NCBI GenBank assembly: GCA_902571135.1
Contig: CACGAU010000002.1
Span: 62,001 to 126,000, forward strand
From: an uncultured Pelagibacteraceae bacterium
GTDB lineage: Bacteria; Pseudomonadota; Alphaproteobacteria; Pelagibacterales; Pelagibacteraceae
DNA: 64,000 nt
Direction of reading: 5' to 3'
Shown here: piece by piece, positions 18,993 to 29,139 of the stretch
How the letters are laid out: the number at the start of each line of letters is the position of its first letter
Position numbering within the stretch: position 1 is the stretch's first letter
Made by a program: the position numbers and the translations under genes
The notes under the pieces: generated by a model
What the model was told of the DNA's origin: nothing
Databases searched by the model: none
What the model saw: only the letters and a program-made list of their open reading frames with translations

Positions 18993-20449
18993 TTATTAAT
19001 CGAAGCTTCAAAGAATTTAAGTTTCGACACAGAAGCAAAAAAAATCAAATTATCTTTACTAAAAAGAAAGTAAAAAATGATGAGGAAGTATTAAACCTAA
19101 TAGATAATTTCCTAGAGGAAAAAAATAGTTTTATATTTGAGTCAGTAGAAAAAGGTAAAATCAAAGGTAGATATACAATATTTGGTAAAAATCCCGATAA
19201 AATTTGGGAATTTAATAATAATAATTCTTATCTAATTCAAACAAATAAAAAAAGGAAATTAAATGATAAGCCAAATAAATTAATTGAAAAAATCATTGAA
19301 GATTTCAAATTTGAAACTCCCAAAAATTTACCTAACATTTGCTCATTAATCTCTGGATATTTTTCTTATGATTCAATCAGATACATAGAAAAAATTCCAA
19401 ATAATTGTAAAAACGATCTTAATTTGCCAGATGTAAGGCTTCTACGTCCAAGAACTTTAGTCATTCATGATAATTTAAAAAAAGAAATTTTTTACATATC
19501 TAATATTTTTAAAGATGAAAAAATTAAAAACTATAAAAATAAATATGAAGAAATTAAATCTGATTTATTTAAATTACTCATTCAGTCATCAATCAAAAAT
19601 ATTGATAAAAAAATAATTCAAAAATCAAAAAATATAAAAGTGAAATCTAACACTTCAAAAAATAAATTTTTATCAATGGTTAATAAGGCAAAAAAATATA
19701 TTAAATTAGGAGATATTTTTCAGGTTGTTTTAAGCCAAAGATTTGAGGCAAAATTAACAAAGAAACCATTAGATATTTATAAAAAACTAAGAGTAACGAA
19801 CCCTTCTCCTTTTATGTTTTTCTTCAATTTTGACGATTTTCAAATAATAGGCGCAAGTCCTGAAATACTTGTGAGACTTAGGGATAATAAAATTACTGTA
19901 AGACCAATTGCAGGAACTAGACCAAGGGGCAAAACTAAAAAAGAAGATCTGTTTTATGAAAAAGACCTTCTTAAAGATAAAAAAGAACTTTCAGAGCATT
20001 TGATGTTACTTGATTTGGGTAGAAATGATGCTGGTAAAGTCTCAAAGATAAATTCGGTAAAAGTTACAGAAAGCTTCATTATTGAAAGATATTCTCATGT
20101 TATGCATATAGTTTCAAATGTAGTTGGGGAATATAATAAAAAATTTTCAAAATTTAAATCCCTCTTAGCTGGTTTTCCAGCAGGTACTGTTTCTGGGGCT
20201 CCAAAAATTAGAGCTATGGAAATTATAGATGAATTAGAAACAACAAAAAGAAAAGTTTATGCTGGTGGAATTGGATATTTTTCTGCAAATGGGGAATTTG
20301 ATACATGCATAGCTTTAAGAACTGCAGTTGCTAAAAATAAAAAATTTTATGTACAAGCAGGTGCGGGTATAGTTGCAGACAGTAAACCTAAAAATGAATA
20401 TGAGGAAACAGTTAATAAAGCGAAAGCTTTAATTAATGCTTTAAGATAA
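18989..20449 (+). CDS. trpE: Anthranilate synthase component I
   Basis: GDIFQVVLSQRF, SPEILVRL, RPIAGTRPRG, GTVSGAPKIRAMEIIDELE. Confidence 0.95.
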   Translation: MIINRSFKEFKFRHRSKKNQIIFTKKKVKNDEEVLNLIDNFLEEKNSFIFESVEKGKIKGRYTIFGKNPDKIWEFNNNNSYLIQTNKKRKLNDKPNKLIEKIIEDFKFETPKNLPNICSLISGYFSYDSIRYIEKIPNNCKNDLNLPDVRLLRPRTLVIHDNLKKEIFYISNIFKDEKIKNYKNKYEEIKSDLFKLLIQSSIKNIDKKIIQKSKNIKVKSNTSKNKFLSMVNKAKKYIKLGDIFQVVLSQRFEAKLTKKPLDIYKKLRVTNPSPFMFFFNFDDFQIIGASPEILVRLRDNKITVRPIAGTRPRGKTKKEDLFYEKDLLKDKKELSEHLMLLDLGRNDAGKVSKINSVKVTESFIIERYSHVMHIVSNVVGEYNKKFSKFKSLLAGFPAGTVSGAPKIRAMEIIDELETTKRKVYAGGIGYFSANGEFDTCIALRTAVAKNKKFYVQAGAGIVADSKPKNEYEETVNKAKALINALR

Positions 20450-21015
20450 TGAAAGTATTGTTAATAGATAATTATGATAGTTTTACTTTTAATTTGTATC
20501 ACTATATCTCCTCATTAAATGTTAAAGTTGATGTAGTTAGAAATGATAAAATTAATTCTAAAGAAATCATTAAAAAGAAATATGATAAAATTGTTATTTC
20601 ACCAGGACCAGGCAACCCAAATCAATCTGGCAATTGTATTAAAATATTGAATTCATTATACAAAGAATTACCTTTTTTAGGAGTATGTTTAGGTCATCAG
20701 ATAATTGGACAAGTTTTTGGATCAAAAATTGTTCAAGCAAGAAAGTTAATGCATGGCAAAACAAGCAAAATTAAATCCAAAAAAATCGGTATTTTAAAAA
20801 ACCTCCCAAATATATTTGAAGCTACCAGATACCATAGTTTGGTAATTGATAAAAAAACCTTATCAAAAGATCTAGAGATTACAGCAGAGACAGAAGATGG
20901 GATTATAATGGGTGTACAACATAAAAAATTTAATATTCATGGTGTACAATTCCATCCTGAAAGTATTAAAACTAAGTTTGGAATGAAAATTCTTAAAAAC
21001 TTTATTAACAATTAA
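20449..21015 (+). CDS. trpG: Anthranilate synthase component II (glutamine amidotransferase)
   Basis: LLIDNYDSFTFNLYHY, LGVCLGHQIIGQVFGS, VQFHPES. Confidence 0.95.
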   Translation: MKVLLIDNYDSFTFNLYHYISSLNVKVDVVRNDKINSKEIIKKKYDKIVISPGPGNPNQSGNCIKILNSLYKELPFLGVCLGHQIIGQVFGSKIVQARKLMHGKTSKIKSKKIGILKNLPNIFEATRYHSLVIDKKTLSKDLEITAETEDGIIMGVQHKKFNIHGVQFHPESIKTKFGMKILKNFINN

Positions 21016-21019
21016 ATTT

Positions 21020-22012
21020 ATGGATCAAATTTTAGAAAAAATTAAAAATAAACAAGATTTAACTTTTGAAGAAAGTAAAACTGCTTTTGAAATATTAATG
21101 ACAGGAAAAGCCAGTGATAATGAAATTTTTGACTTTTTAACTTTGCTGTCTGAAAAAGGTGAAGTTTCAGATGAAATAGCAGGTGGAGTTTTTGTTCTGA
21201 GAGAAAAATCAAAACGAGTAAATGTAAGTGATTGTATTGATACTTGTGGTACTGGCGGTGATGGTATGAATACCCTCAATATTTCAACTGCTTCTGCCCT
21301 ACTTTTAGCTAGTATGGGTACAAAAGTTGCTAAGCATGGCAATAAAGCTGTTTCCTCGAAATGTGGGTCCGGTGATGTGTTAGAAGCTCTTAAAATTAAA
21401 ATTGATTTAGAACCTGAGGACATAGAAAAAGAAATTAATACCAACAATTTTGGTTTTATGTTTGCACCAAATTATCATAGTGCGATGAGATTTGTAGGAC
21501 CCGTAAGAAAGAAAATTGGAAAAAGAACCATTTTTAATATGATTGGTCCATTAAGTAATCCAGCACTTGTTGAAAGGCAAGTTGTAGGAGTTTTTGATAA
21601 AAAGTTATTAAAAATTTTTGCAGAAGGACTTAAAAATTTAAATTTAAAATTTGCATGGATAGTAAATAGCGAGGATGGATTAGATGAAATATCTCCATAT
21701 GCAATCACTAATGTTATTCAATTAAAAGATGATCAAATATCTGAAATAAAAATAGATCCAAATGCTTTAGGGGTTAATGCAGATAATTTTAAAAATCTAG
21801 TGGGTGATGATGCAAAATTTAATGCTGATAAGATGATTGAAATATTTAAAGGTGAAGATAATGATTTTTCAAAAGCAGTTTGTTTAAATGCTGCAGCGGG
21901 GTTAATTGTTGGAGAAAAATTTTCGGACTTTTCTGAAGCATATAATTACACAAGAGAATTTATCCTTTCTGGTAAAAGCTTTTTACATCTAGAAAAAATT
22001 CAAAATGTCTGA
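21020..22012 (+). CDS. trpD: Anthranilate phosphoribosyltransferase
   Basis: DTCGTGGDGMNTLNISTASALLLASMGTKVAKHGNKAVSSKCGSGDVLE. Confidence 0.96.
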   Translation: MDQILEKIKNKQDLTFEESKTAFEILMTGKASDNEIFDFLTLLSEKGEVSDEIAGGVFVLREKSKRVNVSDCIDTCGTGGDGMNTLNISTASALLLASMGTKVAKHGNKAVSSKCGSGDVLEALKIKIDLEPEDIEKEINTNNFGFMFAPNYHSAMRFVGPVRKKIGKRTIFNMIGPLSNPALVERQVVGVFDKKLLKIFAEGLKNLNLKFAWIVNSEDGLDEISPYAITNVIQLKDDQISEIKIDPNALGVNADNFKNLVGDDAKFNADKMIEIFKGEDNDFSKAVCLNAAAGLIVGEKFSDFSEAYNYTREFILSGKSFLHLEKIQNV

Positions 22013-22796
22013 AAATATACTTCAAAATATCATTCAAAAAAAAATTGAAAAAGTTGATAAATTAAAAAAATCCTTAGATCTTAAAACTTTGGATGAATTA
22101 ATTAATAATAACAACAGCTATATTAATTTTAAAGAGAAAATAGAAAATAATATAAAAAATAATAAAACTTCAATTATTGCTGAAATTAAAAAAGCAAGTC
22201 CTTCAGCGGGTATAATAATTGATGATTATAATCCTGTAGATATTGCTCAGATTTATTTAAATAATAAAGCAACTTGTCTTTCAGTTTTAACTGAAGAAGA
22301 TTATTTTTTAGGAAATTTAATTCACATAAGCAAAATAAAAGATAAAATAAATTTACCTGTATTGTGTAAGGATTTTTTTATTGATAAATTTCAAATACCT
22401 TTGGCAAAAAGTTATGGCGCTGATGCTATTTTAATTATTTTAGCTGGGGTTTCAGATGATCTAGCTTCTGAATTATATGATGAAGCTTTGAAATATAATA
22501 TGTCAGTTATAGTTGAAGTTCATACAGTAGAAGAAGCTAAAAAAGCATTAAATTTTAAAGATGCATTAATTGGAATAAACAATAGAAATTTAAAAACACT
22601 TAAAACTGATATAAATACAACTTATGATATTTATGATGTTGTAAAAAGTCACAAAGGTCCTTTAATATCTGAAAGTGGAATTAAGAATAAATATGAGCTG
22701 CTAGAGCTAAATAACAAAACATCAATTAATACTTTTTTAATTGGTGAATCACTTTTGAAAAACTTAGATAAAAATTCTATTTTTTCAGTTTTATAG
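22005..22796 (+). CDS. trpC: Indole-3-glycerol-phosphate synthase
   Basis: IIAEIKKASPSAGII, VLCKDFFID, IGINNRNLKTLKTD, ISESGIK. Confidence 0.96.
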   Translation: MSENILQNIIQKKIEKVDKLKKSLDLKTLDELINNNNSYINFKEKIENNIKNNKTSIIAEIKKASPSAGIIIDDYNPVDIAQIYLNNKATCLSVLTEEDYFLGNLIHISKIKDKINLPVLCKDFFIDKFQIPLAKSYGADAILIILAGVSDDLASELYDEALKYNMSVIVEVHTVEEAKKALNFKDALIGINNRNLKTLKTDINTTYDIYDVVKSHKGPLISESGIKNKYELLELNNKTSINTFLIGESLLKNLDKNSIFSVL

Positions 22797-22846
22797 TCAA
22801 ATAAAGCCTTATTTTACTAGTTTTTTTTAGTATTGTTAATTTAAAA

Positions 22847-22861
22847 GAACTTTTATAGAAC
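22847..22861. promoter_or_regulatory. Putative LexA (SOS) box GAAC-TTTTATA-GAAC (= GTTC-N7-GTTC)
   Basis: Exact match to the alphaproteobacterial GTTC-N7-GTTC direct repeat, 25 nt upstream of lexA. Confidence 0.85.
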
Positions 22862-22885
22862 ATTATTTGTACGATATTTGTTCTT

Positions 22886-23563
22886 ATGCTAACAAAAAAA
22901 CAAAAAAACCTGCTTTTATTTATCAACAAGAAGTTGAGAAGTTCTGGCGTCTCTCCCTCATATGAAGAGATGAAACAATCTCTTAATTTAAAATCTAAGT
23001 CAGGTATTCACAGGTTGATTAGTGCTTTAGAGGAAAGAGGTTTTATTAAAAGATTAGCTCACAAAGCAAGAGCTTTAGAGGTAATTAAATTACCAGAAAC
23101 AGCCTCTGCAAATGATATTTATAATAGTTTTTCACCTAGTGTGATTAAAGGTGGACTAGATGAAGAACAAACTAATTCTGATGAAGTAGAAGTACCAGTG
23201 CTTGGAAAAATTGCAGCTGGAACGCCTGTTGAAGCAATACAAAATGAGGTTTCTAGAATTCCACTACCAAATAATTTAGAAAAAAACGGTGATTACTTTG
23301 GATTAAAAGTTCAAGGTGACTCCATGATAGATGCTGGGATTCATGAAGGTGATACTGTTATTATTAAAAGAACAGATACTGCTGATAATGGTAAAATTGT
23401 CGTTGCATTAATAGATGAGCATGAAGCAATGTTAAAAAGAATTCGAAAAAAAGGTAAAGTTGTGGCGCTTGAAAGTGCTAATAGAAACTATGAAACTAAG
23501 ATATTTGGACCTGATAGAGTAAAAGTTCAAGGAGTTTTAGTATCTTTATATAGAAACTTCTAA
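22886..23563 (+). CDS. lexA: SOS repressor LexA
   Basis: wHTH N-terminus, Ala-Gly cleavage site VLGKIAAGTPVEA, Ser GDSMIDAGI, Lys IVVALIDEHEAMLKRI. Confidence 0.97.
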   Translation: MLTKKQKNLLLFINKKLRSSGVSPSYEEMKQSLNLKSKSGIHRLISALEERGFIKRLAHKARALEVIKLPETASANDIYNSFSPSVIKGGLDEEQTNSDEVEVPVLGKIAAGTPVEAIQNEVSRIPLPNNLEKNGDYFGLKVQGDSMIDAGIHEGDTVIIKRTDTADNGKIVVALIDEHEAMLKRIRKKGKVVALESANRNYETKIFGPDRVKVQGVLVSLYRNF

Positions 23564-23585
23564 AAAAATAGTCTAAACAACATTG

Positions 23586-24983
23586 ATGTCTAAAGTAGCA
23601 ACACGTTTTGCTCCATCCCCTACTGGAGCTCTTCATATTGGAGGGATTAGAACTGCCTTATTTAATTGGTTATTCTCTAAAAATCAAAAAGGAACATTTC
23701 ACCTAAGAATTGAAGATACTGATAAAGAAAGATCAAAAGAGGAACATAAGATACAAATTATTGAGTCATTGAAATGGATAGGAATTGAACATGATGGTGA
23801 AGAGTATATTCAATCACAAAAAATAGAAGATCATATTAAAATTGCTAATGAATTATTAAAAAAAGGTAACGCATATAAATGCTACTGCTCTGCTGAAGAA
23901 ATAGAGGAACAAAAAAAAAGAGCTAGGCAAAAAAAGTTACCATATATTTATAATAGAAAATGGAGAGATGCTGACGAAAAAGATGCTCCTAAAAATATTA
24001 AACCTGTAATTAGATTTAAAAGTAAAATAGAGGGAAATTCTAAACTTAAAGATCTAGTTCAAGGAGATGTTGAAATTGAAAATAATACAATAGAAGACTT
24101 TATAATTTTAAGAAATGATGGAACACCAACTTACAACTTATCTGCAACCGTTGACGATCATCAAATGGGAATGACTCACATAATCAGAGGAGATGATCAT
24201 AAAATAAATACTTTTAAACAAATACAAATATATCAAGCAATGGGTTGGGATGTTCCAGAATTTGCGCACATTCCATTAATTCATACAATTGAAGGTAAAA
24301 AACTGTCAAAAAGAGATAATGCCTCGACTTTGGATGATTACTCGAAAATAGGTATAATGCCTGATGCATTAAGAAACTATCTACTTAGACTTGGATGGTC
24401 ATATCAAGACAAAGAAATATTTACTCTGGATGAGAGTGTAGAATACTTTAATTTAGAAGGTATTGGCAAATCACCATCAAAACTAGATATGAGCAGAATA
24501 TTATCAATGAATGAGCACTACATAAAAACAATCAACGAAAACGATCTTTATAAAAATCTATTTGAATATTGCAAAATTAATAAAGAAGAAATTAAAAATG
24601 ATAAAGAAACAAAAATTAAATCCTCATTATCTTTTTTAAAAAATAAGGCCAAAACCTTAGAAGACATATATAATAATGCAAAGTTTATCATCAATGATGA
24701 AGTTAACTTCAATGAGGATGATTTTAAATTGATTGATGATAATGCAAAAAAAATTATTTCAGAATTTATTAAAGAATTATCATCTATATCAAATATAAAT
24801 AAGGAAAATTTAGAACCTGTAGTAAGTAATTTGATTAAAACAAATGATACAAATTTTAAAGGTGTCGGTCAGCCTATACGGATTGGTTTAACAGGATCAA
24901 AGTTTGGTCCCGGATTATATGATATAGTTATTTCTCTTGGTAAAGAAGAAGTTATAAAAAGGCTAACTAAGATAGTTTCTTAA
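23586..24983 (+). CDS. gltX: Glutamyl-tRNA synthetase
   Basis: RFAPSPTGALHIGGIRTALFNWLFSKN (HIGH), EGKKLSKRDNA (KMSKS-like); ATG at 23586. Confidence 0.97.
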   Translation: MSKVATRFAPSPTGALHIGGIRTALFNWLFSKNQKGTFHLRIEDTDKERSKEEHKIQIIESLKWIGIEHDGEEYIQSQKIEDHIKIANELLKKGNAYKCYCSAEEIEEQKKRARQKKLPYIYNRKWRDADEKDAPKNIKPVIRFKSKIEGNSKLKDLVQGDVEIENNTIEDFIILRNDGTPTYNLSATVDDHQMGMTHIIRGDDHKINTFKQIQIYQAMGWDVPEFAHIPLIHTIEGKKLSKRDNASTLDDYSKIGIMPDALRNYLLRLGWSYQDKEIFTLDESVEYFNLEGIGKSPSKLDMSRILSMNEHYIKTINENDLYKNLFEYCKINKEEIKNDKETKIKSSLSFLKNKAKTLEDIYNNAKFIINDEVNFNEDDFKLIDDNAKKIISEFIKELSSISNINKENLEPVVSNLIKTNDTNFKGVGQPIRIGLTGSKFGPGLYDIVISLGKEEVIKRLTKIVS

Positions 24984-26096
24984 AACTAAACAAGCCTCTT
25001 CAGAAGAAGAAGTTTTAGATCTAATTCCTTCTAATGTTTTTGAACAATCAGATAATTGTTTTTTGATAAGCTCAGGGTTTTTTAAAAGATAAATTACAGA
25101 TCTGTAGATTTCATCAGCATTACATTCATTTTGTAATAATTCAGGAATAACCTCGCGATTATTAATAATATTAATTATGTTTGCAAATTTAACATTAACT
25201 AACATTTTAAATATCATAAAATTTATAAAGCTTAGTTTATAAATAATTATAGATGGTATATTTGAGCTAGAAATTTGTAATGACACTGTGCCTGATTTAG
25301 ATACGGCAAAAACAGAATTAGATAAAATTTTAGATTTAATACTTTCATCTGAAACTACATCTACATTTGCAATATTCAATTTTTTAATTTCTGATAAAAT
25401 TAGATCTTTATTTTCATCTGTAGCATGAAAGTAAAAATAAAAATCATCATGCCTTTTGTTCATTAGTTTTATAAAATCAATTAAAATATTTAATAATGCG
25501 TCTGTTTCAGATTTTCTGCTTCCAGAAAAAATTGATATAATTTTTTTATCTCTAGGAATTATGTTTTCAATAATCTTTTTATTATCTTCATTATTCTCAA
25601 TTAATGGGTGTCCGACAAAAGTATTGTTTATTTTTTCCTCATCAAAATATTTTTTTTCAAAGTCAAATAATAAAAGAATATGATCAATAAATTTTTTAAT
25701 TTTTTTTACTCTATTTTTTCTCCATACCCAAACTTGAGGGGCCACATAGTGAATTGTTTTGATATTAGTGTTAATTTTTTTAACTCTCTCAGCGACTCTC
25801 ATAGTAAAATCAGGACTATCAACAGAAAATAATATATCAGGATTAAATTTTATTATTTCATTAACGGTTTGGGTAATTTTATTTCTAATTTTAAATATAT
25901 TAAATAAAATGCTTGTAAAACCAAGATACGTTATTTCATTTAAATTAAAAATAGAATTAATTCCTAATTTTTTTAAATGATTTCCGCCAACAGATAAATA
26001 TTCTATATCAGGATTTTGAGATTTTAACTTTGAAATAACTGTTGAAGCTAATTTGTCTCCTGATGGCTCACCTGTAAGAATGAATATTTTTTTCAT
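24963..26096 (-). CDS. lpxB: Lipid-A-disaccharide synthase
   Basis: IFILTGEPSGDKLAS, HYVAPQVWVWRKNRVKKIKKFIDHILLLFDFEKKYF, FVGHPL. Confidence 0.95.
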   Translation of the reverse strand: MKKIFILTGEPSGDKLASTVISKLKSQNPDIEYLSVGGNHLKKLGINSIFNLNEITYLGFTSILFNIFKIRNKITQTVNEIIKFNPDILFSVDSPDFTMRVAERVKKINTNIKTIHYVAPQVWVWRKNRVKKIKKFIDHILLLFDFEKKYFDEEKINNTFVGHPLIENNEDNKKIIENIIPRDKKIISIFSGSRKSETDALLNILIDFIKLMNKRHDDFYFYFHATDENKDLILSEIKKLNIANVDVVSDESIKSKILSNSVFAVSKSGTVSLQISSSNIPSIIIYKLSFINFMIFKMLVNVKFANIINIINNREVIPELLQNECNADEIYRSVIYLLKNPELIKKQLSDCSKTLEGIRSKTSSSEEACLVLRNYLS

Positions 26097-26878
26097 ATAA
26101 TTTTAATAAATATCTTGTTTTTATTAGCAAATTTAATGCATTCAGCCTTGTCTAGAAAAATATTCTTTTTAGATTGCAAAACTACACCACGTAAAGCATA
26201 TTTTTTAGCATCCTTAAAAGTTTGTAAACCAATTGTTGGAAGGTCCATTCTCAAATCTTGTTTTTTTTTGGGTAATTTAATTAAAATACCTTCTGATTTT
26301 TTCTTTAAAGTTGATAACATTTTTTTTGTGCCCTCTTTACCTTCTTTAGCTAAAATTCTATCTCCTTTAACTACTAACGCTTGGATGTGGTCTAAACTTT
26401 TAGTTTTATTAAAAAAAAATTTCCCTTTTTTAATTGATATTAAATCTTGTTTATTGGGCTTTAGTTTGGTGTAACAACCTTTCTTTAAAGATAGTTCTGG
26501 ATTAAAAAATATAGAGCTAATGACTTTTATTCCTTCATAATTTAAAATTTTAATTATTGATTTAATTATAGCTGCATCTCCTATTTTGGCTGCTCTTATT
26601 ACACTTGGCATATAATAAATCCCTTTTAAATCTAATCTTAAAGAAGAAAAATTTGGTTTTGAAATTTTACCTGCAAACAAAACTTTCTTACATTTTTTTT
26701 GTTTAATTAAATTAATAATTGATCCAAATTTTCCAATACTAATTCTAAAAGAATTTTTATCTTTTTGAAATTTATTTTTTTTTGAAAAATCAATTATAAA
26801 ATATTTCTTATTTAATTTTTTAATTTTACTAAGAACTATTTCTGAAAAATCAGTATCACCTAAAAACAAACCTATCAT
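26093..26878 (-). CDS. lpxI: UDP-2,3-diacylglucosamine pyrophosphatase LpxI (DUF1009)
   Basis: Between lpxA and lpxB; LPKKKQDLRMDLPTIGLQTFKDAKKYALRGVVLQSKKN typical LpxI C-terminus. Confidence 0.88.
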   Translation of the reverse strand: MIGLFLGDTDFSEIVLSKIKKLNKKYFIIDFSKKNKFQKDKNSFRISIGKFGSIINLIKQKKCKKVLFAGKISKPNFSSLRLDLKGIYYMPSVIRAAKIGDAAIIKSIIKILNYEGIKVISSIFFNPELSLKKGCYTKLKPNKQDLISIKKGKFFFNKTKSLDHIQALVVKGDRILAKEGKEGTKKMLSTLKKKSEGILIKLPKKKQDLRMDLPTIGLQTFKDAKKYALRGVVLQSKKNIFLDKAECIKFANKNKIFIKII

Positions 26879-26879
26879 T

Positions 26880-27662
26880 TTATTTTGAAAACGGTGTACA
26901 AATTGGTCTTTTCTTATCCATTTCTATAAATTCAATAACCTCTGCAACTAATTCATTGTTCTTAAATTCATTTGATAAATTACTTAAATTTTCTGTTAAA
27001 TTTTCATTCTTAAAAATTTCTTTATAAGCATCACTTAAAGTCATTATCTCTTTATTTGGTATATTTTTTCTTCTTAGACCTATTAAATTCAATCCTTGTA
27101 AAATACTTCTATTTCCATGTGCAATGCCATAAGGAATTATATCTCTAACTACACCACACATCCCACCAATCATTGCTGATTTGCCTACTCTTGTAAATTG
27201 TTGAACAGCTGAATTGCCTCCAATAATTGCATTATCACCTATATGTGCATGACCTCCTAAAGGTACATTGTTTGCTAAAATAACATTATTACCAACAAAG
27301 CAATCATGTGCGATGTGAGCAGAAACCATAAATAAACAATTGTTATTAACTTTTGTTAATCCGCCACCCCCTTTTGTTCCTGGGTTAATTGTAACATATT
27401 CTCTAATTTTATTATTATCTCCAATCTCTAATCTTGTTTCTTCACCCTGAAATTTTAAATCTTGGGGATCATTACCAATTGAAGCGAATGGATAAATAAT
27501 ATTGTTTTTTCCAATTTTTGTTTGTCCTGTTATATTAACGTGTGATTGAATAACTGTACCCTGTCCAATTTCTACATTAGGACCAATAACTGTGTAGGGG
27601 CCAATTTTAACATTTTCTGCAATTTTAGCTTCTGAATCAATAATTGCTGTTTTATGAATCAT
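26880..27662 (-). CDS. lpxA: UDP-GlcNAc acyltransferase
   Basis: Hexapeptide repeats; MIHKTAIIDSEAKIAENVKIGPYTVIG, AHIAHDCFVGNNVILAN. Confidence 0.97.
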   Translation of the reverse strand: MIHKTAIIDSEAKIAENVKIGPYTVIGPNVEIGQGTVIQSHVNITGQTKIGKNNIIYPFASIGNDPQDLKFQGEETRLEIGDNNKIREYVTINPGTKGGGGLTKVNNNCLFMVSAHIAHDCFVGNNVILANNVPLGGHAHIGDNAIIGGNSAVQQFTRVGKSAMIGGMCGVVRDIIPYGIAHGNRSILQGLNLIGLRRKNIPNKEIMTLSDAYKEIFKNENLTENLSNLSNEFKNNELVAEVIEFIEMDKKRPICTPFSK

Positions 27663-28654
27663 TTGTTGTCTCTTAAAAATTCTTTAATTTTTTTTGCTGG
27701 GTATCCCATTACTTTTGTATTATCAGGAATACTTTTGATAACTCCAGAACCGCCTCCTATTTCAACATTATTTCCAATTTTAAGATGTCCTGAAATCCCA
27801 GCTTGTCCACCAATTTTAACATTGTTTCCGATGACAGAACTGCCAGCTATACCAACTTGTCCAGCTATAATTGAATTTTCACCAATTTTAACATTGTGAG
27901 CTATATGAATCTGATTATCCAAATAAGTATTTTTTCCAATTACTGTATTTGACATTGAACCCCTATCTATAGTCGCTCCACACCCTATCTCACAATTATC
28001 TTCAATTATAACAATACCTATATGTGGGTATCTTAAATTTTGATTTTTCACAGGAAAAAAACCAAATCCATGTTTGCCTACAACACATCCATCTAAAATT
28101 TTTACGTTGTCTTTAATAATTGTATTTCGAATAATTGTATTTGATCCAATTGAACAGTTGTTTCCAATATTAACATTTTTTTCTATTATAGAATTATGAC
28201 CAATTAAACAATTTGATCCAAAAGATACATTTTTACCGATTAAAACATTTTTGCCAAATTTAACTTTATCTTTAAATTTTGTTTCTGATATGGAGACTGC
28301 AGTTTCATCAAAATTATCATTAATTGACTCAGGATAAAATTTAGATGTCAACTTAGACACAGAAACTAAAACATTTTCAACAATTAATGAATTGCAATAT
28401 TTGGGTAAATCATTTTTCAAAGACTCTGTGGTTATGCAGAAAGAAGCCTTTGTAGTCTTGGCTATGTCCTTGTATTTTTTAGAATGAAAAAAAGTAATAT
28501 CAGAATTATTTGCTGTAAATAAATCTTTTATATCTTTGATATTTTGATCAGATTTTAATTTATTAGTTTTGATATTTAAATATTTTATAATCTCTGAAAC
28601 TGATATTGGGCCATAATTTTTAAAGAAAGGATGAGACATAAATACTTTTAACAA
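27659..28654 (-). CDS. lpxD: UDP-3-O-(3-hydroxyacyl)glucosamine N-acyltransferase
   Basis: Hexapeptide repeats; GFGFFP, GATIDRGSMSNTVIG, IHIAHNVKIGENSIIAGQVGIAGSS. Confidence 0.96.
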   Translation of the reverse strand: MLKVFMSHPFFKNYGPISVSEIIKYLNIKTNKLKSDQNIKDIKDLFTANNSDITFFHSKKYKDIAKTTKASFCITTESLKNDLPKYCNSLIVENVLVSVSKLTSKFYPESINDNFDETAVSISETKFKDKVKFGKNVLIGKNVSFGSNCLIGHNSIIEKNVNIGNNCSIGSNTIIRNTIIKDNVKILDGCVVGKHGFGFFPVKNQNLRYPHIGIVIIEDNCEIGCGATIDRGSMSNTVIGKNTYLDNQIHIAHNVKIGENSIIAGQVGIAGSSVIGNNVKIGGQAGISGHLKIGNNVEIGGGSGVIKSIPDNTKVMGYPAKKIKEFLRDNK

Positions 28655-28690
28655 AGCATTTAAAAATTAGTTATCAAGAATTATTGCTAT

Positions 28691-29137
28691 TTATTTCTTG
28701 TCTACAATTGTTGCTGACCAAATTGCATCAGCCATTTTTTTATCGTTTACAAAAGCTTCACCTTTATACTTCCATACTCTACCGTGAGATCTAATGGCCT
28801 CTATTTTTAAAATAAGTTTACAATCAGGTATTACCGGATTTCTGAAACGTGCTTTTTCTACACCCATTAAAAATACCAATTTGTCCTCATAAGTTGCTCT
28901 GTCTAAACCATCTGCTGTAAGTGCAGCTGCAGCCTGACCAAAAGATTCTACTATTAGAACGCCCGGCATTACAGGTTGATCTGGAAAATGACCCTGAACA
29001 AAGAAACTATCTTTTTTAACATTAACTACAGCTGTTGCTGAATGTAATTTTTTTATGTCATAGAGCTCATCTATCAACAACATTGGTTCTCTATGCGGTA
29101 ACAAATCAATAATATTTTTTTTAGTTAAAATTGTCAT
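28691..29137 (-). CDS. fabZ: 3-hydroxyacyl-ACP dehydratase FabZ
   Basis: LLPHREPMLLID, GHFPDQPVMPGVLIVESFGQAAA. Confidence 0.96.
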   Translation of the reverse strand: MTILTKKNIIDLLPHREPMLLIDELYDIKKLHSATAVVNVKKDSFFVQGHFPDQPVMPGVLIVESFGQAAAALTADGLDRATYEDKLVFLMGVEKARFRNPVIPDCKLILKIEAIRSHGRVWKYKGEAFVNDKKMADAIWSATIVDKK

Positions 29138-29139
29138 AT

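Noticed and set aside
21025-21447. 140-aa minus ORF opposite trpD
   Set aside because: Antisense mirror ORF in a conserved gene; serine-rich low-complexity product with no recognisable motif.
22800-22840. Possible trpC terminator AAATAA-AGCC-TTATTT followed by T-run
   Set aside because: Six-bp all-A/T stem is too weak to distinguish from background in this composition.
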